From JASHVB01 sp963762885 (GTDB lineage: Bacteria > Pseudomonadota > Alphaproteobacteria > Acetobacterales > Acetobacteraceae), in assembly GCA_963762885.1 (NCBI GenBank), contig CAVXNH010000090.1, positions 124,001 through 188,000 of the forward strand: a stretch of 64,000 nucleotides of DNA, written 5' to 3'. The notes under the pieces were generated by a model. The model was not told the origin of the DNA, searched no databases, and saw nothing but the letters and a program-made list of their open reading frames with translations. Shown in pieces: positions 10,309 to 20,373 of the stretch; position 1 is the stretch's first letter, and every line of letters begins with the position of its first letter. The position numbers and the translations under genes are program-made.

Positions 10309-13300
10309 GCCACTGCTCCTTCCGCCGCGAACATCCGGCGCGGCAGGCTGATCGAGAATTCGGTATGGTCCCCGACCTCGCTCTCGACCGCGATCGTTCC
10401 GCCGTGTTGTTTCGTCACGATATCATAGGTGATCGACAGCCCGAGGCCGGTGCCTTCGCCGGTCGGCTTGGTGGTGAAGAACGGCTCGAACAGTTTCTCG
10501 CGGATGTCGTCGGGGATACCGGTGCCGTTATCGCGCACGCGGATTTCGACGCGATCGCCCAGGTCGCGCGTGCCGACCGTTAGGGTGGGTTGGAAGCTGG
10601 CGGACGCATTGTCGCGGGCGCGTTTGGTGGCGGCGTAAAAGCCATTGCTGAACAGGTTCAGGAACACCCGGGTGATGTCCTGCGGGTTCAGCTCGATCGG
10701 CGCGATGCCGCCGGCGAAATCCCGTTCCAGGGCGATGTTGAAACTCTGGTCCTGCGCGCGTGCGCCGTGATACGCGAGGTTCAGTGCCTCATCGACCAGC
10801 GCGTTGATGTCCACCGTACGCCGTTCGCCGGACGCGCCGCGCGAATGCTCCAGCATCGCCCTGACGATGCCGTCGGCGCGTTTGCCATGCTCAGTGATCT
10901 TCTGAAGGTTGCTGGTCAGCATGGCCGAGACGTCGTCGATCTCCGCGCGCTGGTCATCGGACAGCGTGGCGAAGCCGGGCGCGGCGGCTTCCTTCAGTTC
11001 GGCCAGCAGATCGACCGACAGGGAGGCGAAGTTGTTGACGAAATTCAGCGGGTTCTTGATCTCGTGCGCGATGCCGGCGGTGAGCTGGCCGAGCGAGGCC
11101 ATCTTCTCCGCCTGGATCAGGTTGGCCTGGGCAGTTTTGAGGTCGCGGAAGGCGGCCTCGATGGTGCGGGCGGCTTCCTGCGCCGCGTCGCGGGCGGCGG
11201 CGATCTCGGCTTCGTTGCGCTTGCGTTCGGTGATGTCGGCGTAGATCAGCACGAAGCCGCCGGATGCCACCGGGTTGTGGCGGACCTCGACCACCCTGCC
11301 ATCCGGCCGCGTGCGCTCCGCCGCGTAGTGCTGGCCGGCATTCTCGGTCAGGCGGCGGATCTGTTCGTCGGGATTGGCGTCCGCGCCGAACTCGCCACGC
11401 TCGGCGAGGTAGCGGATGTAATCGGGGAACGTCAGACGTTCCTCGAGAATGCCGTCGGGCAGATCGAGGATGTCCTGGAACTTGCGGTTCCACGCCACCA
11501 GCCGCGGCGTTTCGTCGAACATGGCGACGCCGTCGCCCATGTTCTCGAAGGTAACGCGCAACTCGTTCTGCCGTTGCGCGAGTTCATCGGTGCGGGCGCG
11601 CAGCTCGTTCAGCAACCGCGCGCTTTCCATCGCGATCACCGCCTGGGCCGCGAAGTTCTCCAGCAGGGCGATTTCCTTATCGGCGAAGCTCCGCACTTCC
11701 TGGCGGTAGATCGTCACGTAGCCAACCACGGCCTCATCCCGAAGCAGCGGCACCCAGAGGACGGTGCGTGCGCCGCCCAGATCGGCCAGCGCGCGAGGCA
11801 TGGGATGGCCGGCGCGGTAGCCCTCGCCCTCCCGCACGTCCGTAATTTGTTGTGGCTGCCTCGTTTCGATGAGTCGCCGCACCATTGGAGGCAGCGTCGA
11901 GACTGGCAGCCTTCCCGCGATATATTCGGCGAAAGCAGGTGGGAAGCCATGCATCGCAACGCTGCGCGCGTGCTTGCCGTCCCAGGTGTTCAGCCCGCCG
12001 AACGCAGCGCCGCATAACCGCATCGCCTTTTGCAGGATCGAATCGAACACCGGCGCCAGATTGCCAGGCGAGGCGTTGATCACCTGCAACACCTCGGCCG
12101 TTGCGGTTTGCTGTTCCAGCGCCTCCCGCGTTTCCGTCAGCAGCCGTGCGTTTTCCATCGCGATCACCGCCTGGGCGGCGAAGTTCTCCAGCAGGGCGAT
12201 TTGCTTGTCGGAAAAGGACCGGGCTTCGAAGCTGGCATTGGTGATGTAGCCCAGAAGCGCTTGTTCCTTCAGCAGTGGAATCACTAAAATGGAGTTCACG
12301 CCTGACTTTTCGAAATACGTTCTGACGTCATCGTGTTGTGTTGACCAGTCGTGCGTCCCCGCGTCACGTACAATAATTCGCTCTCCACGGAAGAGGGGTT
12401 CATGGAACGCCGTCGGTGCCACGCCGCGGCGAAGCAGCGTTGCCGTGTCGGCCTGATAGCCGTGCGTCGCCACCGCCCGAAAGGTCGTACCGTCATAGAC
12501 CATTAGCGAACCGACCGAAGCGCCACACAATGCGTGGGCCTTTTCCACGATCGCCTCGAACACCGGCACCAGATCGCCGGGGTTGGCGTTGATCACGCCC
12601 AACACCTCGGCCGTCGCGGTCTGCTGTTCCAAGGCCTCGCGCTGTTCCGTCAGCAGCCGCGCATTTTCCATCGCGATCACCGCCTGGGCGGCGAAGTTTT
12701 CCAGCAGGGCGATCTGCTTGTCGGAGAACGGACGCACCTCCTGGCGGTAGATGTGGATGAAGCCCAGCACGGCGTCGCCTTTACCTAATCTCACCATCAG
12801 CGACGTGCGGGCGCCACCGAGGTCGACCACAGCCCGGCGGTTGGGGTCGCCCTGCTGGTACACCTCCTCTGCCATCAGGTCCGTGACATGGATGACCCGC
12901 TCCCCGGCAAGTAACCGGGCCGGCTGCGTGCCCGGTCCATAATCCGGCGGGTTCTCCGCACGGTACTGGGCGAACGCCGAGGGAACCCCGCGTGTTGCCG
13001 CAGTACTAAAGCGCTCGCCGTCATACGTCGTTAGCTGCCCAAAGGTGGCTTCGCATAGCCGCATCGCACTTTCCAGAAGTGCATCGAATACCGGCGCGAG
13101 GTTGCCGGGCGAGGCGTTGATGACCTGCAAAACCTCGGCGGTCGCCGTCTGCTGCTCCAGCGCCTCCTGCTGCTCGGTGATCAGTCGAGCGTTCTCGATC
13201 GCGATGACGGCCTGATCGGCGAAGGTGCGGACAAGCTCGATCTGTCGCTCGGTAAACGGCTCGACCCGACGGCGTACCAGCACGATGGCGCCAATGGTTT

Positions 13301-16300
13301 CCGCTTCGCGCAGCAGCGGCACTCCCAAACCGGTGCGTGTCTGGCCGAGTTCGATGGCTTCGGCCAATTCAAACTCCGGGTCCGCGGCGACATCCGGCAC
13401 ATGGACAATGCGGCCCTCAAGAGCAGTACGCGCGGCGATGCTGCCCCGCCCGGGGGATACGATCCGCTGCCGCATGAAAGTCTCGAAATCGGGGGGGAAT
13501 CCATAACTCACCGCGAGGCGGTAGAGATCGCCATCGCGGCGGAAGATCATGGCCATCTCGGCGACACAAAGACGGGCGGCGGATTCCACGACGGTATCCA
13601 GCACAGGCTGCAAATCGAACGTCGAGCGGCTGATGACCTTCAGCACATCACTGGTCGCGGTCTGGTATTCCAGCAATTCCTGAAGATCGTCGGTGCGTTC
13701 ACGTAGCGCCTCCAGCAGCCTGGCATTCTCGATGGCGATCGTGGCCTGGACGGCGAAGGATTCGATCAGCTCGATCTCCTTGTCCGTGAAGGCGCGGATC
13801 TCGTGGCGGTAGAGGATAATCGCGCCCAGCGCCTTGTCGTCCTTTCGCATCGCGACGCACAGGCTGGTGCGGGCACTGAAGACGTCGACGGCGACAACGC
13901 GAGCGGGGTTGCCGGCGCGGTACTCATCGGTATCGGCGTTGTCCAGGATGTGCACGCGGTGCTCGCCCTGAGCGATCCGGTAGGTGCCGCTGCCGGGGGA
14001 GAATGGATGCAACTTCTGCTTTTCATCGGCAAACTCCGGGGGGCCGCCCAGCACGGCTACGATCCTGAAGCCGTTCGGTTCAAAGAGCTGAAGCGCGCCC
14101 ATCGCTGCCCCGGACAGGCTAAGGGCCTGCTGCAAGATCAGGTCGAAGACGGGGGCGACGTTACCGAGGGACGCATTGATCGCCTGGAGGACTTCGGTGG
14201 TCGCGGTCTGGCGTTCCAACGCCTCGCGCTGTTCCGTCAGCAGCCGTGCATTCTCCATCGCGATCACCGCCTGGGAGGCGAAGTTTTCCAGCAGCGCGAC
14301 TTCCTTGGCGGAGAAGCTACGCACCTCCTGGAGATAGAACGTGAAGAGGCCAACCGAGACGCGGTCTTTGACGAGCGGCAACTGCAGGACCGTTCGTGCG
14401 CCGCCCAAATCGACCATGGCGCGCGGTCCCGAGACGCCGGCCCTGTACAGGTCGGTCTCCCGGAGATCGAGGTCCTCCTCCGGCAGCCCGGACGTCAGGG
14501 CCCGGCCCATGGTGCTGTCCGGGGGCGGAGTCAGCGGGGTTTGGCCGCTGAACTCGGCGAGAGAGTCGGGCAGGCCTCGCGTGGCGATCGTCCGAACGCT
14601 TTCGCCGTCGAAACTCCGCAGCAGCCCGAACGCGGCTCCGCAGAGCCGCATTGCCTTTTCCAGCATCGCGTCGAACACCGGTGCCAGTTCGCCGGGGGAG
14701 GCGTTGATCACCTGCAACACCTCTGCGGTCGCGGTTTGTCGCTCCAGCGCCTCCCGTGTTTCCGTCAGCAGCCGCGCGTTCTCCATCGCGATCACCGCCT
14801 GGGCCGCGAAGTTCTCCAGCAGGGCAATTTGCTGGTCCGCGAATGCACGAACCTCCTTGCGGTAGATCGTGATGCGACCGACCAATACGTCTTCTTTGAG
14901 CAGAGGCACGATAACAACCGTCCGCGCGCCGCCAAGATCGACCAGTGCGCGTGCGCTACCGACGTTTTGACGGTAGATTTCTTCTTCTTTCCAATCCAGG
15001 ATATGTACTGGGCGCTGGGTATTGCGGAGCCTCTCGATCGGGCCACCGGGGAATCCCGTGATTGGGGTGCGCATCCGATACTCGGCAAATTCCGTGGGAA
15101 CGCCTTGCAGTGCGACAGCTTGGAACTTCTCGCCGTCGTATGTGTGCAGTTCGCCAAACGCCGCTCCGCAAAGCCGTAAACCCTTTTCGAGCAGAGAATC
15201 GAACACCGGCGTCAGGTTCCCTGGCGAGGCGTTGATCACCTCCAACACCTCGGCCGTCGCGGTCTGCTGCTCCAACGCCTCGCGTGTTTCCGTCAGCAGC
15301 CGCGCGTTTTCCATCGCGATCACCGCCTGAGCCGCGAAGTTTTCCAGCAGGGCGATCTCCTTGTCGCTGAACCGGCGGACTTCGCGCCGATTCGCACTGA
15401 TGAAGCCGAGCACCGCTGTGTCCTTGCGCAACGGCACGATCAGATTGGTGCGAATGCCCGAGCGCGTCAGGAAGTTCGGAGCAACCGGTTGCGCCGCGAG
15501 TTCCTCTCGCGTCAGGACATCGGTCATGTGCGACACCCGAGCGCCGGCGAGCAGCCGCTGGATCGGAGGAGTCGGCGGATGCGGCCGGCGCAGCATCGCG
15601 TCGACGTCGTCGGGATAACCGACTGTCGCCAGCGCGCGGGTATGCGTTCCGTCCCAGGTGAACAACGTACCCATCTCCGCACCACAAGTGGTGTGGGCTT
15701 TGTTCAGGATCGTGGCGAACACCGGCGTCAGGTCTCCAGGCGACGCATTGATCACCTGCAACACCTCGGTCGTCGCGGTCTGCTGTTCCAGCGCCTCGCG
15801 CGTCTCGTTGATCAGCCGGGCGTTCTCCATTGCGATGACCGCCTGGGCTGCGAAGTTTTCCAGCAGCGCGACCTGCCGCTCGGTGAATGGCCCCGGTTCG
15901 TGCCGGTAGATCCCAATCTGCCCGAGCAGGGAATCATCCTTGCGCAAAGCCACCGTGAGCAGCGCGCGCGCACCGCCATCATCGACCAGCGCGCGCCGCA
16001 GGGGTTCGCCGTCCCGGTACCTTTCGGTGTCCATCAGATCGGCGATTTGAACGACATTCTCGCCGTGCCTGAGACGCCACGCGGCGTGATCAGGTTGCAG
16101 GCGCTGCGGTACGTTCAGACGGCGTTGGGAAAACGCGGCCGACATGCCGGACACGGCGACAGATGTAGCCAGGTCTCCGTCGATCGTGACGAGTTCGCCA
16201 AAAGCCGCCCCACAAAGTTGCAACGCACGGTCGAGCATCGTTTGGAACACCGGCGTCAGGTCGCCAGGCGAGGCATTGATCACCTGCAACACCTCGGCCG

Positions 16301-18095
16301 TCGCGGTCTGCTGTTCCAGAGCTTCCCGTTGCTCGGTCAGCAGCCGCGTGTTCTCGATCGCGATCACCGCCTGGTCAGCGAAGGTGCTCACGAGTTCGAT
16401 CTGGCGATCGGTGAACGGCTCGACACGCTGGCGCGCGAGGATGATGTTTCCGATCACCTCGCCTTCGCGGAGCAATGGTACGCCAAGCGCGGTCCGCATC
16501 TTGCCCAGGCTGATGGCTTCGTCCGGATAGCCGGGAACAGCGGCCACGTCGCGAATGTGTATCGCGCAGCGTTCGCGCACGGCTCTCTGTCCGATAGTTG
16601 GGGAGTGGGGATCAAGTTGAATGGCCCCAAGCGCTCTCTGGTGGGCCTCGAAGTCTGGTGGAAAGCCAAAATTCGATACCAGACGGTAAAGCTCGCCATC
16701 GCGGCGGTAGGTCTGGGCCATCTCAGCGTCGCACAAGCGCGCCGCCGTCTCGACCATCGTGTCGAGCACCGGCTGCAAATCGAATGTCGAGCGGCTGATG
16801 ACCTTCAGCACGTCGCCGGTGGCGGTCTGGTATTCCAGCGATTCCTGAAGGTCTGCGGTGCGCTGCCGCAACTCGCGCAGCGCCGCCGCGCTGCTGAGGG
16901 CGATCACCGCCTGTTCGGCGAAGGACTGCACCAGTTCGATCGCCGATCGGTCGAACTCGCCGGGATCGTAACGTCCCAGCGCAAGGACACCGATGATGCG
17001 CCCCTCGCGCAGCAGCGGCACGGCGTAAAAGGACCGCGCGCCCAGGCCCCGGCCCGGCCGGAAAATGCCGAGATCGTTCTGCGCGTCGGGAACGTGGACG
17101 GGCTGACCGCTCAAGACCACGCGCCCCGGCACCGTTTCCGGGCCGGGCGGGCGCGGAAAGTTGGCCAGAAACCGCGCCAGGGCCTCCGGATCACGGTCGT
17201 AGCCAGCCACCGCCCGCTGGTGCAGCAGCGATCCGTCATATTCGACAAAGTTGACCGTTTGCGCGTTGCACAGCGTTCGCGCGTGGCGAACGATCAGCTC
17301 CAATACCGGCTGCGCGTCGTCGGGCGAGGTGGAGATCGCCCGCAATACCTCGATGCTTGCCTGTTGCCGGGCGATCAGCGCGCGGTTGTCGGCGTCGCGG
17401 GCAGTTAATTCCGCTGTGCGGGCCTGCAGCGCGCGATAGGTCTCGGCGCTGGTGATGGCGATCGCCGCCTGCTCGGCGAAGGTCTTCAGCAGCTCGATCT
17501 GGCTGTCGGAGAAGCCGCCCCGCTCGCGGCTGCCAAGGCCTAGGGCCCCTATCACCACGCCATCGCGCAGGAACGGCACCTGGATGGAAGACTTGACCGT
17601 CAGGTTCCGCAGGGACTGATGAAGATTTGGATCCGTTTCGTAATCGTCAATGCGGGTTATCCGGCCGTCCAGAATCGCCGCGCACCCTGGGAATGCGCGC
17701 GTTGGAACCATGGGGTACATCGCCTCGACCGCCGCCCTCGCAACCGGGTCGTCGCTGACGCCGGTCGCCGCGCGCCAATGGACCAGCGTGCCGTCGAACT
17801 CCCACACCGTCGAACCGTAGCCGCCGCAAAGGTCGCGAGCACGCCTGACAATCAGATCGAACACCGGCTGCGGATCGCCGGGCGAGGCGGACATCGCTTT
17901 CAGCACGTCGATGGTGGCGGCCTGGTGGTCGATCCGCTCGCTGTATTCGCTGTTGCGCTGCGCCAGTTCGGCGGTGCGGGTCTGCAACGCGCCGAGCGCC
18001 GCATCGCGCTCCGCCTCGCGTTCGTCGCATTGTTGGCGCAGCACGGCGATCGTGCGCTGAAGCTCGGCGATCGTGTCGTCGTGCGTCGCGGTCAT
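10305..18095 (-). CDS. Giant sensor histidine kinase, 12 GAF domains plus PAS
   Basis: 2,596 aa, uninterrupted. Residues 1-58 form a coiled coil. About 59-2160 hold twelve GAF domains in tandem, each ending near ENARLLTETREALEQQ or a variant. About 2180-2292 is a PAS domain (FENMGDGVAMFDETPRLVAWN...YADITERK), followed by a helical linker. HisKA has its phospho-acceptor at H2344 (GIAHEIKNPL), and HATPase_c follows with NLFSNGFYA, DNGTGIP, FEPFFTTK and GEGTGLGLS. All kinase boxes are intact and no membrane helix is present. The GAFs fall into at least three sequence classes, opening VLKAMSASPGDPQPVFD, VLQVINASPGDLTPVF or VLKVISRSTFDLQPVLD. Each probably binds a small ligand or a chromophore, but none is identified. 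It overlaps the next kinase gene by four bases. Such GAF arrays are far longer than in ordinary kinases. Confidence 0.92.
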   Translation of the reverse strand: MTATHDDTIAELQRTIAVLRQQCDEREAERDAALGALQTRTAELAQRNSEYSERIDHQAATIDVLKAMSASPGDPQPVFDLIVRRARDLCGGYGSTVWEFDGTLVHWRAATGVSDDPVARAAVEAMYPMVPTRAFPGCAAILDGRITRIDDYETDPNLHQSLRNLTVKSSIQVPFLRDGVVIGALGLGSRERGGFSDSQIELLKTFAEQAAIAITSAETYRALQARTAELTARDADNRALIARQQASIEVLRAISTSPDDAQPVLELIVRHARTLCNAQTVNFVEYDGSLLHQRAVAGYDRDPEALARFLANFPRPPGPETVPGRVVLSGQPVHVPDAQNDLGIFRPGRGLGARSFYAVPLLREGRIIGVLALGRYDPGEFDRSAIELVQSFAEQAVIALSSAAALRELRQRTADLQESLEYQTATGDVLKVISRSTFDLQPVLDTMVETAARLCDAEMAQTYRRDGELYRLVSNFGFPPDFEAHQRALGAIQLDPHSPTIGQRAVRERCAIHIRDVAAVPGYPDEAISLGKMRTALGVPLLREGEVIGNIILARQRVEPFTDRQIELVSTFADQAVIAIENTRLLTEQREALEQQTATAEVLQVINASPGDLTPVFQTMLDRALQLCGAAFGELVTIDGDLATSVAVSGMSAAFSQRRLNVPQRLQPDHAAWRLRHGENVVQIADLMDTERYRDGEPLRRALVDDGGARALLTVALRKDDSLLGQIGIYRHEPGPFTERQVALLENFAAQAVIAMENARLINETREALEQQTATTEVLQVINASPGDLTPVFATILNKAHTTCGAEMGTLFTWDGTHTRALATVGYPDDVDAMLRRPHPPTPPIQRLLAGARVSHMTDVLTREELAAQPVAPNFLTRSGIRTNLIVPLRKDTAVLGFISANRREVRRFSDKEIALLENFAAQAVIAMENARLLTETREALEQQTATAEVLEVINASPGNLTPVFDSLLEKGLRLCGAAFGELHTYDGEKFQAVALQGVPTEFAEYRMRTPITGFPGGPIERLRNTQRPVHILDWKEEEIYRQNVGSARALVDLGGARTVVIVPLLKEDVLVGRITIYRKEVRAFADQQIALLENFAAQAVIAMENARLLTETREALERQTATAEVLQVINASPGELAPVFDAMLEKAMRLCGAAFGLLRSFDGESVRTIATRGLPDSLAEFSGQTPLTPPPDSTMGRALTSGLPEEDLDLRETDLYRAGVSGPRAMVDLGGARTVLQLPLVKDRVSVGLFTFYLQEVRSFSAKEVALLENFASQAVIAMENARLLTEQREALERQTATTEVLQAINASLGNVAPVFDLILQQALSLSGAAMGALQLFEPNGFRIVAVLGGPPEFADEKQKLHPFSPGSGTYRIAQGEHRVHILDNADTDEYRAGNPARVVAVDVFSARTSLCVAMRKDDKALGAIILYRHEIRAFTDKEIELIESFAVQATIAIENARLLEALRERTDDLQELLEYQTATSDVLKVISRSTFDLQPVLDTVVESAARLCVAEMAMIFRRDGDLYRLAVSYGFPPDFETFMRQRIVSPGRGSIAARTALEGRIVHVPDVAADPEFELAEAIELGQTRTGLGVPLLREAETIGAIVLVRRRVEPFTERQIELVRTFADQAVIAIENARLITEQQEALEQQTATAEVLQVINASPGNLAPVFDALLESAMRLCEATFGQLTTYDGERFSTAATRGVPSAFAQYRAENPPDYGPGTQPARLLAGERVIHVTDLMAEEVYQQGDPNRRAVVDLGGARTSLMVRLGKGDAVLGFIHIYRQEVRPFSDKQIALLENFAAQAVIAMENARLLTEQREALEQQTATAEVLGVINANPGDLVPVFEAIVEKAHALCGASVGSLMVYDGTTFRAVATHGYQADTATLLRRGVAPTAFHEPLFRGERIIVRDAGTHDWSTQHDDVRTYFEKSGVNSILVIPLLKEQALLGYITNASFEARSFSDKQIALLENFAAQAVIAMENARLLTETREALEQQTATAEVLQVINASPGNLAPVFDSILQKAMRLCGAAFGGLNTWDGKHARSVAMHGFPPAFAEYIAGRLPVSTLPPMVRRLIETRQPQQITDVREGEGYRAGHPMPRALADLGGARTVLWVPLLRDEAVVGYVTIYRQEVRSFADKEIALLENFAAQAVIAMESARLLNELRARTDELAQRQNELRVTFENMGDGVAMFDETPRLVAWNRKFQDILDLPDGILEERLTFPDYIRYLAERGEFGADANPDEQIRRLTENAGQHYAAERTRPDGRVVEVRHNPVASGGFVLIYADITERKRNEAEIAAARDAAQEAARTIEAAFRDLKTAQANLIQAEKMASLGQLTAGIAHEIKNPLNFVNNFASLSVDLLAELKEAAAPGFATLSDDQRAEIDDVSAMLTSNLQKITEHGKRADGIVRAMLEHSRGASGERRTVDINALVDEALNLAYHGARAQDQSFNIALERDFAGGIAPIELNPQDITRVFLNLFSNGFYAATKRARDNASASFQPTLTVGTRDLGDRVEIRVRDNGTGIPDDIREKLFEPFFTTKPTGEGTGLGLSITYDIVTKQHGGTIAVESEVGDHTEFSISLPRRMFAAEGAVA

Positions 18096-18396
18096 GGCGT
18101 CCCCCGGCTGGCGATGGCCGCGTTGTGTCAGAGGCCAACGGTGCGGAGGCTACCCGTCGAGCGCCGCTTGGCCAACTCCTTGCGGATCGGCGACGAACGG
18201 GATGGGCAGGCTGCGGGGGGCGTTACTTAGACGGTGCCAGACTGCGTCGCTGTCAGCGCGCATCAGCAGTTTTGCTGCGGTCGTCGGCAGAAGACGTGGG
18301 TGGCCGGGCCAAGCCCGGCCATGACACGGAGTGCGGCCGTCACACGGAGTGCGGCCATGGCACGGGGGGCGGCGTCCCTGCGGGCTTGGCCTGGCG

Positions 18397-19080
18397 TCAG
18401 ATATCCCAGGAATGCTCGGCGACTGGTTCCAGCGCTGCGCGCGAGGTCGCGGCGGGGCGAGCGGTGGGCCGTGGCCTGGGGGCTTCGCCGGACGGGCGCG
18501 TGGCTTGTGCCGGATCGGGCAGACGCACGATGACTGTGGTGCCTTCGCCGCGCCAGGTGTCGATGTCGATGGTGCCGCCTTGCAGCGCCACCAACTGGGC
18601 GACCTCGCGCAACGCGGCCTCCTGCGTTGCCGCATCGGCTCCGGCACCGTCGTCGATCACCGCGATCTGCACGCGCCCGCCGAGCTCGATCGCACTGAGC
18701 AAGACCCGGCCACCGGGCGTGTGACGCACGGCATTGGCAATGAGCTCAGACAGGACCGTGCGCAGCGCGAGGCGGTCGGCATGCACGGTGAGGCCCGGCG
18801 GGACGGCAAATTCAAGTTGCACGAGGTCGCGTGCTGCTTCCGGCGCCATGTGGTGGAGCAGGTCGCGCGCCTCCGCGGCGACATCCAGTGGGAAGCTGGC
18901 GAAGGGCGCCTGGCCCGGGCCAAACGGTGGCGGAGCGGGCTGCCAGGGGACGCTGCCGTGGTGGCGAGCCATCAGGTGCTGGCGGCGCCGCCAGCCGCCG
19001 ATTAGCAGCGTGGCGCAGGTGATGGCGCTGAGGCTCAGCAGCGCAGAGGCGAAGACCCCGAACCCGCCGGTTGCGAACAT
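18397..19080 (-). CDS. Membrane-anchored histidine-kinase-like ATPase without a phospho-acceptor domain
   Basis: 227 aa from ATG 19080 (MFATGGFGVFASALLSLSAITCATLLIGG); the upstream in-frame extension reads through a tandem repeat and is not believable. One N-terminal membrane helix (about 8-26) is followed by a short linker and an HATPase_c domain with N-box ELIANAVRHTPGG, G1-like DDGAG and a C-terminal GEGTTVIVRLP. No H-box (HExxxP) is present. The order is therefore membrane anchor plus ATPase only. It lies upstream of the two giant kinases in the same direction, 301 bases away. It could be a degenerate sensor or an ATPase partner; function unknown. Confidence 0.65.
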   Translation of the reverse strand: MFATGGFGVFASALLSLSAITCATLLIGGWRRRQHLMARHHGSVPWQPAPPPFGPGQAPFASFPLDVAAEARDLLHHMAPEAARDLVQLEFAVPPGLTVHADRLALRTVLSELIANAVRHTPGGRVLLSAIELGGRVQIAVIDDGAGADAATQEAALREVAQLVALQGGTIDIDTWRGEGTTVIVRLPDPAQATRPSGEAPRPRPTARPAATSRAALEPVAEHSWDI

Positions 19081-19190
19081 GGCGGTATTGAGACACGGAG
19101 ACGTTGAGCAATGGTTAACACCGGGGGGGTGTTCGTTGAATGTTCGGGGGCCACGCGGGCGGTGAAGGCGTGGATGGCCGGCACAAGGCC

Positions 19191-19484
19191 GGCCATGACG
19201 GGGAGTGGTCGGGTGGCCATGACGGCGGGCGGTCGGGCGGCCGTGACGGGGAGCGGTCGGCGGCCATGACGGGGGGCGGTCGGGCGGCCGTGACGGGGAG
19301 CGGTCGGCGGCCATGACGGCGGGCGGTCAGGCGGCCATGACGGGGGGCGGTCGGGCGGCCGTGACGGGAAGCGGTCGGCGGCCATGACGGGGGCGGTCGG
19401 GCGGCCGTGACGGGGAGCGGTCGGCGGCCATGACGGGGGGCGGTCGGGCGGCCATGACGGGGGGCGGTCGGGCGGCCCCGTAAG
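19191..19484. repeat. GC-rich tandem repeat, about 12 copies of a 22-25 bp unit
   Basis: Twelve near-copies of GGCCATGACGGGGGGCGGTC with variable joints follow one another, alternating between a GGCCATGACGG and a GGCCGTGACGG form, and end in a partial copy. The unit contains the GGCCATGACGG half of the dispersed palindrome found elsewhere in the window. This suggests the array grew by slippage from one palindrome copy just upstream (19170-19200). Not coding. Confidence 0.85.
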
Positions 19485-19493
19485 GCAGTCGCT

Positions 19494-20330
19494 TTAGCTC
19501 GCCTTGCGGCCGGGGTAGTCGGGGTCAGTCAGGAATGGATACGGGCCCGGATATTTCTCGACATAGACGGTGTGCGAGACGATGCCGTCCTCCGCGGTCC
19601 AGCGATGGAGTTGGAAGGCGGGGGGTTCGAAGATGAAAGCGCCGGGGTCGTCCGGGTGCAGCGACATCTCCACCTGGTGCGCCACCGAGGGCGAAATCGA
19701 CGCGATCGCCTGCGCCACTTTCGTGGTGATGGCGCGGTGATGGTGGCCGCAGACGATGCGTTCGACCTGCGGGTGCCGCGCGATGATTTCGGTGAACGCC
19801 GCGGCGTCGCGCAGGCGGATCTTGTCCATGTGCGCGATGCCGCAGGCGAAGGGCGGATGATGCATGGCGATCATCGTCGGCTTGTTCGGCACCTGCTGAA
19901 GCGTGCGATCGAGCCACTGCAATTGTTCCGGCCGCAGCTCGCCGTGGCCGGCGCCGGGGACCACCGTGTCGAGCATGACCAGGCGGACCGGGAAGTCCTC
20001 CACGGCGTATTGCACATAGACCGGGTCGGCGGTGACGCCGGGCAGGTGGGCGAGGTGTTCGCGCAGCTTCTCGCGGCGGTCGTGGTTGCCGGGGATGACG
20101 AACACCGGAGTGGCCGGAAGGCAGCGGCGCATCAGTTGCACGAGTTGGACGTATTCCGCATCGAGGCCGCACTCGGTCAGGTCGCCGGTGAGCAGGATTG
20201 CATCGGGGCGAGGGGTGAAGGCGGCGATGGCGCGGAAGGCGCGCTCGACGAACATGTTGGTTTCCGCGACGCGGTTGGCGGGCAGGCCGCGCGGCCGAAC
20301 ATGCAGGTCGGTAAGCTGGGCGATCAGCAT
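19494..20330 (-). CDS. Metallophosphoesterase, CpdA-like phosphodiesterase
   Basis: 278 aa. All calcineurin-like metal motifs are in order: D8-x-H10 (TDLHV), GDLTE, GNHDRR, MHHPPF and GHHHR. This is the class III (CpdA/Rv0805-type) layout, whose members cleave cyclic nucleotide or other phosphodiester bonds with two metal ions. Cytoplasmic, with no signal peptide. It stands alone between a tandem repeat and a lipocalin-like gene. Whether cAMP is the real substrate cannot be told. Confidence 0.85.
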   Translation of the reverse strand: MLIAQLTDLHVRPRGLPANRVAETNMFVERAFRAIAAFTPRPDAILLTGDLTECGLDAEYVQLVQLMRRCLPATPVFVIPGNHDRREKLREHLAHLPGVTADPVYVQYAVEDFPVRLVMLDTVVPGAGHGELRPEQLQWLDRTLQQVPNKPTMIAMHHPPFACGIAHMDKIRLRDAAAFTEIIARHPQVERIVCGHHHRAITTKVAQAIASISPSVAHQVEMSLHPDDPGAFIFEPPAFQLHRWTAEDGIVSHTVYVEKYPGPYPFLTDPDYPGRKAS

Positions 20331-20373
20331 CGGCGGGTGTTCCTTGGTGGCGGGTTGGCGCGGCGCTGCGGGA

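Noticed and set aside
15489..17408. 639-aa and similar long plus-strand ORFs (10590-12017, 13803-15179)
   Set aside because: Mirror images of the 12-GAF kinase; Arg/His/Gln-rich shadow translation.
19191..19484. CRISPR-like array
   Set aside because: Units are adjacent without unique spacers and vary in length; it is a simple tandem repeat.
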